Shown piece after piece: positions 48,917 through 56,326 of a stretch of DNA of 64,000 bases. A program made the position numbers and the translations under genes. Position 1 is the first letter of the stretch. Each line of letters begins with the position of its first letter. The notes under the pieces were generated by a model that saw only the letters and a list, made by a program, of their open reading frames with translations, had not been told where the DNA came from and ran no database searches. The stretch is from contig NZ_CP045809.1 of NCBI RefSeq assembly GCF_025273675.1, positions 3,720,001-3,784,000 on the forward strand, read 5' to 3'. This DNA is from Gordonia pseudamarae. Lineage in GTDB: Bacteria; Actinomycetota; Actinomycetes; Mycobacteriales; Mycobacteriaceae.

Positions 48917-49849
48917 TCAGCTCCGGTCGTCCCCACCCTTGTCGATATCGGGTTCGAGATAGATCAGCCGCGCCTGCGGGAGTGAGGTGCGCACACGAAG
49001 TTCCGCCGCGTCGATGGTGTCGGCGATCTTCCCGATGTCGCTGCCCGGGGAGATGGCGATCTTGGCCGCGACGAGCATCTCGTCGGGACCGAGGTACTGG
49101 GTCTTCATGTGGATGACCCGGTCGACGCCGTCGGTCGCGGCCAACTCGGTGAGCAGTGTCCGTTCCTCCGTGTCGGTGGCACCCTCACCGATCAGCAGGC
49201 TGTGCATCTCGACGATCAGCACGACCGCGATGATGCCGAGCAGCACCCCGATCGACAGTGTGCCCACGCCGTCCCAGATGGCGTCGTCGGTGATCATCGT
49301 CAGTCCGACACCGCCGAGCGCCAGGACCAGACCGATGAGCGCACCGGTGTCCTCCAGCAGCACGACGGGAAGCTCGGGGGTCCGTGCGTTGCGGATGAAC
49401 TGCCACCAGGTGGCATCGCCCTTGAGCGGCTTGGATTCCTTGTAGGCGGTCCGGAAGCTGTAGCTCTCCAGGCAGATCGCGACCACCAGGATCACCACCG
49501 CGACGATCGGTGACTCGAGTCCGTGGTCGTGCGCGTGCCGGATCTTCTCGATGCCCTCGTAGATCGCGAACATCGACCCGAGGGTGAACAGCACGAGCGC
49601 GACCACGAACGAGTAGAAGTAGCGGCTGCGGCCGTAGCCGAACGGGTGCAGCCGGTTGGCCTTCTTGGCCGCGCGGTTCTGCCCCAGCAGCAGCAGGCCC
49701 TGATTGGAGGTGTCGGCCACCGAATGCACCGCTTCGGCGGCCATCGATGACGATCCGGTGATGAGGAAGCCCGCGAACTTGGCTGCGGCGATTCCTGCGT
49801 TGGCCAGCAGCGCGGCGATGATCGCGCGCTTGGATCCCTCTGCGGACAC
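48917..49849 (-). CDS. Cation diffusion facilitator transporter
   Basis: 310 residues from GTG 49849. CDF fold: ALLANAGIAAAKFAGFLITG, SSSMAAEAVHSVADTSNQGL (AxHSxxD metal site), RSRYFYSFVVALVLFTLGSM, and a second site around LPVVLLEDTGALIGLVLALG, then a C-terminal cytosolic domain (GVDRVIHMKTQYLGPDEMLV). Resembles the ZnT9-like subgroup. Likely exports Zn2+ or a similar divalent metal; the ion is not determinable. Confidence 0.88.
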   Translation of the reverse strand: MSAEGSKRAIIAALLANAGIAAAKFAGFLITGSSSMAAEAVHSVADTSNQGLLLLGQNRAAKKANRLHPFGYGRSRYFYSFVVALVLFTLGSMFAIYEGIEKIRHAHDHGLESPIVAVVILVVAICLESYSFRTAYKESKPLKGDATWWQFIRNARTPELPVVLLEDTGALIGLVLALGGVGLTMITDDAIWDGVGTLSIGVLLGIIAVVLIVEMHSLLIGEGATDTEERTLLTELAATDGVDRVIHMKTQYLGPDEMLVAAKIAISPGSDIGKIADTIDAAELRVRTSLPQARLIYLEPDIDKGGDDRS

Positions 49850-50058
49850 GGCACTCCTGAATTCGGCGACGACACGGTCGGAACCGGCCTGATCGGCACG
49901 TGAGGTGGACGCTCACGCGGACCGATCCGTGCGGACCTCGGCCCTGCACAGGTCGACGCGGCTCGATCAGCGTTGACGATACTGCGTCGACGGTGCATCG
50001 CCCCGCCGAGCCGCCGGTGTGGCGACCCGGTCGGGGCGATGCGGTGGTCTCCGGCGGA

Positions 50059-50358
50059 TCAGGCGAAGCTGTCGCGCACCCGGCGGTCGGCGTTGCGCAT
50101 CATCACGCCCGCGTTCTCGACACCGCTGCCGAGGCCGTTGAGCTGGGTGCGGACATCGGCGAAAGCGATGTCCCACTTGTTCTGCGCCGCCTGATATGAC
50201 GCGGCACCCTCCTGTGACTGCCAGTTCGCACCGAGCTTGTTGACCTGGGTCTTGAGCTCGTCGGCGAGCGCGCCGAGCTTGGCGAACTGGCTCTTGAGGT
50301 CACCGGAAAGAGTGTCGAGGCCGGCGAAGTTGTAGGCGATGACGCCGTTGTTGGACAT
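50059..50358 (-). CDS. WXG100-family ESX protein (EsxA-like)
   Basis: 99 residues, two predicted helices around a turn at Trp46. The turn reads NWQSQEG, so the usual WxG is WQS. It lacks a visible C-terminal YxxxD/E export motif (ends NADRRVRDSFA), suggesting it is the partner that rides with the second WXG100 protein. Such pairs form heterodimers secreted through type VII systems. 133 bp downstream of the partner gene. Confidence 0.85.
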   Translation of the reverse strand: MSNNGVIAYNFAGLDTLSGDLKSQFAKLGALADELKTQVNKLGANWQSQEGAASYQAAQNKWDIAFADVRTQLNGLGSGVENAGVMMRNADRRVRDSFA

Positions 50359-50491
50359 GGTGTGCTCCTGAGGTTGTGAGTGGTGAAAGGTTGGTGGACA
50401 CGATCGCCCGACGGTGGATTCTGTGGCGGACTCCAGACGACGGCGGAGGCCCGACCGGATGAGGCCCGACCGGATGAGGCCGCGAGCGGGA

Positions 50492-50824
50492 TCAGAGCTT
50501 GAGGGTCGAGGTGCCCACGCTCTGGGTCACCGCACTCGCGACCTCCGAGTCCTGGCTGTCGTAACCCTTGAAGCTGGTGGTCAGGTTGGCCTCGATCTCG
50601 TTGAGTGCGGTGTTGAGCCGGGTCGCGACATCCTGCCAGTTGTTGTGGGTGTTGCCGAAGGCGATGGCCGCCTGCCCGCTCCACGTGGATTGGCCGGTGC
50701 CCGCCGAGGTCCGGATCTGGCCCAGGATCCCCTTCATCTCACCGACGATGGTGCTGATGGAGTTGGCCGAGGACTGGCTGGCCGCCAGATCGATGGACAC
50801 TCCGTTGGATGAACCGAACTGCAT
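50492..50824 (-). CDS. WXG100-family ESX protein (EsxB-like)
   Basis: 110 residues; helix-turn-helix hairpin with canonical WSG at 48-50 and a C-terminal YxxxD export motif (Tyr88-Asp92, YDSQD) in the second half. The CFP-10-like partner recognised by the ESX ATPase EccC. GAGGAG precedes ATG 50824. Downstream of the EspG gene in the same orientation. Confidence 0.9.
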   Translation of the reverse strand: MQFGSSNGVSIDLAASQSSANSISTIVGEMKGILGQIRTSAGTGQSTWSGQAAIAFGNTHNNWQDVATRLNTALNEIEANLTTSFKGYDSQDSEVASAVTQSVGTSTLKL

Positions 50825-50912
50825 TGTTTCTCCTCTTGTTGAGACAACCGGAGCGAGCCGGTTGGGGTGGATACCGATGGTGTCGCCGCTGGTGCCGGTG
50901 ACGCGCGCACGG

Positions 50913-51746
50913 TCAGTGCGCCCCGGCGGCGATGAGCCCGTGGAGTGGTTCGAGCAGTAATGTCACCGACTGCTCGATACGGTGGCCGGTGCCCGGGGAC
51001 AAGGTCGTCCACAGTCGGCCGTCCGCGGCGTCGGCGGCACTGGCGATGATCCGCCCGCCCGCGCACTCGAAGATCCCTACGGCCCCCGACGACCGGGTCC
51101 GGACCGCACCGGCCGCCGCGTAGGCGACTATCTCGCTGCGCCGACCGGCGGTCGCGAATGCCGCCGCGCTCCGTGCCCGGTGATCGTCGGCGCACAGGCG
51201 GCGCAGACCGTCGGCCACCGCCTCGCGCAGCGCCGTGTCCTCCAGTCCGGCCGCATGCCGCAGAATGTCGACGACGTGGTCGCGGGGCGCGGTCACCGAC
51301 CCGAACGCGGGTGTGGCCGCGTCGCCGAAGTACCGCCGCACGGCGGCGGCCAGGACGGCCGGACCGTCGCGGACGAGATCGGCGGGTGTGCCCAGGTCAC
51401 GGAACATCGTTGTCATGCCGTCGCCGCACCGCCGTGTGGCTGTCGCCGCAACAACCCGGCCCGGCCCGGCCGCGACACAGGTTCTCTCGATATCGCCCCG
51501 ACTGTCATCAACGGTTCTGATCTCGATGTGACACGACGGATTTGCCAGGACGCGCAGGCTTTCCGCGAGCCACCACGGGATCTCGTCCGTCGGGCCGTCC
51601 CTGTCCGCCGGTTCGTCGCCCGCGGGCCGGGCCTCGTCGCCGGTCGGTGGTTCGTCGAGCACCGCGGGCCAGGTCTGCACTCCGATCGCCGCCCGCAGCG
51701 CACTCAGACCTTCGGCTCCGACGGCGTATTCGGCGGGCGCTGTCAT
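50913..51746 (-). CDS. ESX secretion-associated protein EspG
   Basis: 277 residues. EspG chaperones bind the helical tip of cognate PPE proteins and keep PE-PPE pairs soluble before export. The sequence shows the alternating beta/alpha EspG pattern: EYAVGAEGLSALRAAIGVQT, PWWLAESLRVLANPSCHIEI, GRVVAATATRRCGDGMTTMF and the C-terminal GTGHRIEQSVTLLLEPLHGL. The start overlaps the PPE-like gene stop by 4 bp, matching chaperone-client pairing. Confidence 0.85.
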   Translation of the reverse strand: MTAPAEYAVGAEGLSALRAAIGVQTWPAVLDEPPTGDEARPAGDEPADRDGPTDEIPWWLAESLRVLANPSCHIEIRTVDDSRGDIERTCVAAGPGRVVAATATRRCGDGMTTMFRDLGTPADLVRDGPAVLAAAVRRYFGDAATPAFGSVTAPRDHVVDILRHAAGLEDTALREAVADGLRRLCADDHRARSAAAFATAGRRSEIVAYAAAGAVRTRSSGAVGIFECAGGRIIASAADAADGRLWTTLSPGTGHRIEQSVTLLLEPLHGLIAAGAH

Positions 51747-52879
51747 CGGTCACCCCCTCCGGCTTCCGGTGGCGCAGCGGACTGAGCGGTGGTCGTGCCG
51801 GACACGTGGTCAGCTGCCGCGACATCCATCACCGCAACATCCACCGCTGCGACATCCATCACCGCGATATCGGCCCAGGTCGGTCGACGATCGCTGTCGC
51901 CGGGCGCGGCGTCGGCCTCGACGCGGGCCCATCGGTCACCCGTCGGGGAGGCCTGGGCACCTGGCGCCGGTTGTGCCGGGACAGGCGCGGCTGCGGGCAC
52001 CGCCGAGGGCACGGCTCCGGTTCCCGGTGATGTGCCGGCGGGCGCCGGTGACCGTGCCGCGTTCCCGATGACGCCGGTCTCGTCGATTGTCGCCGAACAC
52101 GCTGTCCGCGAGCCTGTTCCGGAACCGTCGCCACCGGTCGCACCGACCCTGGTGTGGGTGTATCTCCCGGGCGCGGCCGGGCCCGGGACCATGGACACAC
52201 CGGCCATGGCTATGCCCGGCGTGCCGGCCCCGGTCCCCGTCACCGATGTCCGGGGCTCCCGTGGTCCGGTCACGTCGTGGTCGCCGGTGTGTCGTTCGGT
52301 GTCGCCGACCACCGGGTCGGCGAGTCCCTGCTTGGTCGCGAGCGCCGTCGGTGGTCCGGTCGGCGCGTACCAGGACCGGACCGCCTCCGTCGCGGCCTGC
52401 TCGTACGCCGCCATCACCCGCGCGGCACGCAGCCGTCCCGACTGCTGCGCGTGCTCCACGTCGGCCATGATCCCCAGCAGGACCGCACCGGCGGGACCGA
52501 TGGCCGCCAGTGCGCGGGAGAGTTCGGTCCCGGCCATCGTGTCCGGGTGCGGCATCGTCCTTCGCGCCACCTCCACGGCCGCGGCCTGACGGTCGGCGAG
52601 ATCGCCTGATTGATGTGCGGAGCGGGATATTTCGGCGATCCAGTCGACGATACGGCGCAACGCCGCACTCACCTCCGGCCCGTCGGCGACGCTCCACACG
52701 GTACCGAGTCGCCGTACCGTCGCGCTGAGGTCGACGCCGATCTGGGCGAGGTCACCACCGGCACCGGTCCAGGCCGCGGCCGCCTCCGCGAGCGGCATGG
52801 CGCCCGGGCCCGCGGCGAGATCGGTGGTCAGCCGCAGCGCGGTCCTGTTCTCCCATTCGACACCTGTGAACCCGACCAT
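51743..52879 (-). CDS. PPE-like ESX protein
   Basis: 378 residues. N-terminal helical domain begins GFTGVEWENRTALRLTTDLA and continues GPGAMPLAEAAAAWTGAGGD, similar to non-mycobacterial PPE-domain proteins; the PPE tripeptide itself is absent. The C-terminal 190 residues are low-complexity Gly/Ala/Pro/Thr, with an internal repeat near the end (VMDVAAVDVAVMDVAAADHV). Lies between the EspC/PE-like gene (3 bp) and espG (overlap), the order expected for a PE-PPE-EspG unit. Confidence 0.75.
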   Translation of the reverse strand: MVGFTGVEWENRTALRLTTDLAAGPGAMPLAEAAAAWTGAGGDLAQIGVDLSATVRRLGTVWSVADGPEVSAALRRIVDWIAEISRSAHQSGDLADRQAAAVEVARRTMPHPDTMAGTELSRALAAIGPAGAVLLGIMADVEHAQQSGRLRAARVMAAYEQAATEAVRSWYAPTGPPTALATKQGLADPVVGDTERHTGDHDVTGPREPRTSVTGTGAGTPGIAMAGVSMVPGPAAPGRYTHTRVGATGGDGSGTGSRTACSATIDETGVIGNAARSPAPAGTSPGTGAVPSAVPAAAPVPAQPAPGAQASPTGDRWARVEADAAPGDSDRRPTWADIAVMDVAAVDVAVMDVAAADHVSGTTTAQSAAPPEAGGGDR

Positions 52880-52881
52880 CG

Positions 52882-53187
52882 CTACAGCCGCAATCGAGTG
52901 GCGAGCCGCTCATCGGCGGTGTCCACCTCGTCGGCATGCGCACGAAGCACTACCGCCACCGCACGTAGTTCCGCTGCGCCGGAGTCGATCTCGGACACGA
53001 ACCGGTCGCCGCCCGCGCCCGCCGAGCGGGCCACACCAGCCGACACCTCGTCCAGTGCCGCCGGCCGGACGGTCAGTGCGGGCCCACGTGTACGTGCCAC
53101 ATCACAGATCCGTTCGGCGTAGGTGTCGAATTGTGCCGCGGTGACCCGCAACGCATGGGCGTCCACCCAGAAGTCATGTGTGGTCAT
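52882..53187 (-). CDS. EspC/PE-like type VII secretion target
   Basis: 101 residues from ATG 53187 (MTTHDFWVDAHALRVTAAQF). All-helical, Ala/Arg-rich (DEVSAGVARSAGAGGDRFVS, ELRAVAVVLRAHADEVDTAD), fitting EspC-type ESX targets that pair with PPE-like proteins. The stop is 3 bp before the PPE-like gene, implying co-translation and heterodimer formation. No WxG motif. Confidence 0.7.
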   Translation of the reverse strand: MTTHDFWVDAHALRVTAAQFDTYAERICDVARTRGPALTVRPAALDEVSAGVARSAGAGGDRFVSEIDSGAAELRAVAVVLRAHADEVDTADERLATRLRL

Positions 53188-53233
53188 GGAAGTTGCTCGA
53201 TTCACAAGTAGGAATACCCCGGCCGCACCGGGA

Positions 53234-54631
53234 TCAGGACCTGCCGATGTCGGCGGAGAGGGAGAGGTTCAGCCTCAACGCGATGTCCGGTGCCGGTGCC
53301 CGCTCGGCCGGGACGCGGTCGTCGTCGCCGAACACCGCGGGCACGGCGGGCCCGGTCTCGCCGACGACCCTGCGCCCGTTGTCCTCGTTGACGAGGTAGG
53401 CCGCGCTGCCGTGGGCGCCGTCCCCGCCACCGCGAGCCGCGCCGCCGACCGGCGTGGCGGCCATCGGCGCGCCCGGCCCGTACGTACTGCTTCCGGCGAG
53501 GGTTCGGACGCCCGGCCCCACCGCAGGTTCGGCGCCGCCGGTCGGCATCGTCGGCCGATAGGTACCGGCGGGCGTCTGCGATGCCGGCCCACCCGTAGGA
53601 AGCCCCGGGGCGTTTGCCGACAGCTGCGCCGAGGACGGGTGGCCGATTGTGCCCGGGCCCGCGGCGGCGGACCGTACCGGGGGATCGTTCTGTGTCGCGG
53701 TCAATAACCTGTCGGCCTTCGTGGTGGTCGTCGTGGTCTGTGTGGTGGTTGTCGGAACGGTCTTCACCGGGTCCGGAGTGGTGCGGGTGGTGAGCTCGGT
53801 CGGGATCTGTTTGGCCGCACTGACCACCGGGGTGACCGCGTCGAGTGCGGAACCGGCGACGGAGAACGGGTTGACCCCGTTGACCCGCGGCACGTTGGTG
53901 ACCTTGATCTTGAGCCCGTTGGTACTCATGTGGGCGGTCGGTCCCAGCAGTTGTGCGCGGGTGGCGGTGACCACCGCGATCGCCTGCGCCAGCCCCTCGG
54001 CCGCGAAGCCCAGCGCGAGCCCCTGTCCGGCCGGTGTCCCGATGACCGGCAGCGTCGCGCCGATCTTGCTCACCGTCGCCGCGATGATGCCCTGCACCTG
54101 GGTGAGCCCGGTACCGACGATAGTGGCCGCGGCCTGGATGTCGATCGACATCGTGGCGCCCTGTCTGGATACCGCGGTGGTGTCGGCACCGACCTTCACG
54201 TTCTTGATCAGCGCGGCCTGCGACGCCTGACCGTCCCAGATCTGCGCGGCCACCTTCAGCGCGCCCGACGATGTCGACACCGCACTGTCGAGTGCCCCCG
54301 ACAACGCGGTGAACAGCTTCGACGGGTCGATCGCGGCGGTTGCGAGGTTCCCGGTCCCGAAACCGCCGAGAAGATCGGTGAGCGGCTTGAGCAGCGCGGT
54401 CAGGTCGAGGGTGGGCAGTACCGGCAGCCCCGGCAGCGGCGGAATCTCCGGGACGCGCGGCAGAGTGGGCAGCGACAGCCCGGACAGGATGTCGTTGACC
54501 GGGCGATCGAGAATCGGCCCGAGCGGCGTCGCGGCGATCATGTCGTTGACCGACATCTCCCCGACGTCACCGCGGAGCGGGTGGCCGACCCCGACCACAC
54601 CGTTCCGGGTCCCCGCATCGCCCGCACTCAT
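53234..54631 (-). CDS. Large ESX-associated protein with WDG motif (EspB-like organisation)
   Basis: 465 residues. A Pro/Leu-rich N-terminus (LPTLPRVPEIPPLPGLPVLP), then an Ala-rich helical core with SGALKVAAQIWDGQASQAAL (WDG turn) and LTQVQGIIAATVSKIGATLP. A Thr-rich linker (TTTTQTTTTTTKA) and a Pro/Gly-rich low-complexity region follow, with a short C-terminal domain SAAYLVNEDNGRRVVGETGP. The layout, helical PE-PPE-like core plus disordered tail, recalls EspB, but sequence identity to EspB is not claimed. Its start overlaps the preceding EspC-like gene stop by 4 bp. Confidence 0.65.
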   Translation of the reverse strand: MSAGDAGTRNGVVGVGHPLRGDVGEMSVNDMIAATPLGPILDRPVNDILSGLSLPTLPRVPEIPPLPGLPVLPTLDLTALLKPLTDLLGGFGTGNLATAAIDPSKLFTALSGALDSAVSTSSGALKVAAQIWDGQASQAALIKNVKVGADTTAVSRQGATMSIDIQAAATIVGTGLTQVQGIIAATVSKIGATLPVIGTPAGQGLALGFAAEGLAQAIAVVTATRAQLLGPTAHMSTNGLKIKVTNVPRVNGVNPFSVAGSALDAVTPVVSAAKQIPTELTTRTTPDPVKTVPTTTTQTTTTTTKADRLLTATQNDPPVRSAAAGPGTIGHPSSAQLSANAPGLPTGGPASQTPAGTYRPTMPTGGAEPAVGPGVRTLAGSSTYGPGAPMAATPVGGAARGGGDGAHGSAAYLVNEDNGRRVVGETGPAVPAVFGDDDRVPAERAPAPDIALRLNLSLSADIGRS

Positions 54632-54945
54632 GCCTTCATCCCGAGGGTGTGCGAGATGCCGGATGCACCGTCACGATCGGTACCCTCGAAGTCCGCGGCG
54701 CCGTGGATGGCGGCCGCGGCGGTGCCGAGATGGACTGCCGACACCTCACCCACCGACAGCAGATGATTGGCCTGGGCGCCGATGAACGACGCCAGGAATT
54801 CCTGCCCGATCAGGCCGAACACGGGGATGAGCGCAGCGGTATTGGCGCCGGCGTTGATCGCACCGGCACCGGCCACGGCAACGCCGATGGCGGCCGCACT
54901 CTCCCCGTAGATCCGGACCGCATCAGGAACGACAGTGGTATTCAT
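54628..54945 (-). CDS. EspC-like type VII secretion target
   Basis: 105 residues from ATG 54945, preceded by GAAGGGGGAATCG. Helical and Ala/Gly-rich: YGESAAAIGVAVAGAGAINA, IPVFGLIGQEFLASFIGAQA, NHLLSVGEVSAVHLGTAAAA. This is the EspC (DUF2580-like) pattern, in which PVFGLIGxEFL is characteristic. Translationally coupled (ATGA) to the large WDG protein, so the two probably form a secreted complex. Confidence 0.75.
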   Translation of the reverse strand: MNTTVVPDAVRIYGESAAAIGVAVAGAGAINAGANTAALIPVFGLIGQEFLASFIGAQANHLLSVGEVSAVHLGTAAAAIHGAADFEGTDRDGASGISHTLGMKA

Positions 54946-55257
54946 CGATTCCCCCTTCATCAGTCGCCGAGTCCATCTGCCGACTACCCGACGTTGCATT
55001 ACTCGATAGCCCGGCGATATTCAACAATGTGGCGACAATCAATTACCTGTGGTGACAACGAAATTGGGATGCGACTGCGCACATAGCGGCCGACATTCGC
55101 GGGCGGCACGGGCGGGCCGGCACCGACTCGATCACGCGGACCGCCATGCGCCGGTCGTCTGCCGGTGGGCCGGATGTCAGTGGTGCCCGATGTCAGTGGT
55201 GCCGGATGTCAGTGGTGCCGGATGTCAGTGGTGCCGGATGTTCAGTGGCCCCTGACG
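54946..55257 (-). repeat. Intergenic region with a 16-bp tandem repeat (four copies plus a partial)
   Basis: GATGTCAGTGGTGCCS is repeated at 55173-55188, 55189-55204, 55205-55220 and 55221-55236, with a degenerate fifth start (GATGTTCAGTGGCC, 55237-55250). The array directly follows the YbaB-like gene stop at 55258. The rest of the 312-bp gap is AT-rich near 54990-55070 and probably holds the promoter of the EspC-like gene at 54945. No gene seen. Confidence 0.85.
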
Positions 55258-55578
55258 TCAGCGAGGCCGACTGCCCAGCAGTTCGGCGAAGGATTCCGTG
55301 AATTCCTCGGTGATCCGGGCACGCCGGGCGAACGCCCGCTGCGCGGCCAAGGCCGCGGTGGCGACGATCGTCTCCCCGAGACGCGAGGCACCCAGCCGCC
55401 CGGCCTGCGGCGACAACTCGATACCACGAACCCCGCCCACACCGTCGACCTCGATGGAAACCATTCCGTCCGGCGATGTCTCACGTACCGCGATTGCCCC
55501 GAGTCGGTCGGAAAAGTCCTGCATCCGACTCAGTTGCGTGCGCGCCCGGGATTCGAGTTCATCTATTTCCCAGTTCAT
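55258..55578 (-). CDS. YbaB/EbfC-like protein, ESX-locus type
   Basis: 106 residues. Coiled N-terminal helix (MNWEIDELESRARTQLSRMQ), a short beta-sheet GMVSIEVDGVGGVRGIELSP, and a long C-terminal helix: the YbaB/EbfC fold (DNA-binding in other bacteria). YbaB-like proteins such as EspL occur in ESX-1 loci, so a role as chaperone or regulator is likely. Nine bp downstream of a second YbaB-like gene. Confidence 0.75.
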   Translation of the reverse strand: MNWEIDELESRARTQLSRMQDFSDRLGAIAVRETSPDGMVSIEVDGVGGVRGIELSPQAGRLGASRLGETIVATAALAAQRAFARRARITEEFTESFAELLGSRPR

Positions 55579-55587
55579 TTCGCCCGC

Positions 55588-55980
55588 TCACCGAATATCG
55601 TCGACGGAGCGCTCAAGCTCGGCGAGGTCGTCCGGCGTGGGCAGTCCCATCGCACCCACCACGTCGGCATCCACACCCTCTTCGAGAAGCTGTGCCCGCA
55701 AACGGATTCCGGACACCATCGCGGCACTGTGACACAGGGCGGTGATCTCGCGGGCCAACCCCGCCATATCGCACCGCATTTCGTCATCGGAGATCTTGAT
55801 CGACACCGGCAGGCCCTGATTGGTCGCCGTCACCGTGACCGCACCGGACCGCGACCTGACCGTGGCCAACGCGTCGGCGAATCCGCTGGAACAATCACCC
55901 TGCGAGCGTGCCCACCACTGATCGGTGAGCGTTGCACCCTTCTTCAACCCGAATACCCCCGTATCGTTGTTGTGGCGCAC
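55588..55980 (-). CDS. Second YbaB-like ESX-associated protein
   Basis: About 130 residues. After a polar N-terminus come VRSRSGAVTVTATNQGLPVS, IKISDDEMRCDMAGLAREIT and a C-terminal helical part VDADVVGAMGLPTPDDLAEL. The sheet-then-helix order resembles YbaB-like ESX proteins; a more distant alternative is the EspD/EspH group. The start is uncertain: GTG 55980 (VRHNNDTG), TTG 55998 and TTG 55944 (LKKGATL, 8 bases after GGGGG) are all possible. First gene of the minus-strand ESX cluster. Confidence 0.6.
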   Translation of the reverse strand: MRHNNDTGVFGLKKGATLTDQWWARSQGDCSSGFADALATVRSRSGAVTVTATNQGLPVSIKISDDEMRCDMAGLAREITALCHSAAMVSGIRLRAQLLEEGVDADVVGAMGLPTPDDLAELERSVDDIR

Positions 55981-56136
55981 CTGGGTACACCGTGTCAACT
56001 ATCAATTGCACTACATGGAATACCCTGTACCACAATAATCTTGACCAGCTACCAGACAGTTGTGCAGATAGTGATTGTCCGGCTTGTCGGTTGCGCTGAG
56101 GTGATAGTGCCATATACACCCACGGCTGGCCATAGG

Positions 56137-56246
56137 CTCGCCGCGCGCCTGTGGATAACCGTCCGGCGACGGCATGGTGATGTCGTCGCTCACGGCATTC
56201 GTTGAGGCCTCGCCGCGCGCCTGTGGATAACCGTCCGGCGACGGCA
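56137..56246 (+). repeat. Two 38-bp direct repeats carrying DnaA-box-like 9-mers
   Basis: Bases 56137-56174 and 56209-56246 are identical (38 bp), 72 bp apart. Each copy contains TGTGGATAA (56150-56158; 56222-56230), the exact complement of the DnaA box TTATCCACA, then CCGTC-CGGC-GACGG, a small hairpin. They lie in the 346-bp divergent region (55981-56326) between the minus-strand ESX genes and the EspI-like gene. The remainder, notably 55990-56110, is AT-rich and should contain the divergent promoters. Confidence 0.85.
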
Positions 56247-56326
56247 GCAGGACCTCGTATCGGGTTCGGTAGACTGCACGCCATCGGCCTCACCGGCCGT
56301 CCACCACGCCGATGGGGAGCTGATCG

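Noticed and set aside
55173..55250. Short tandem repeats considered as a CRISPR array.
   Set aside because: Units are contiguous with no spacers, too short, and no cas genes are present.
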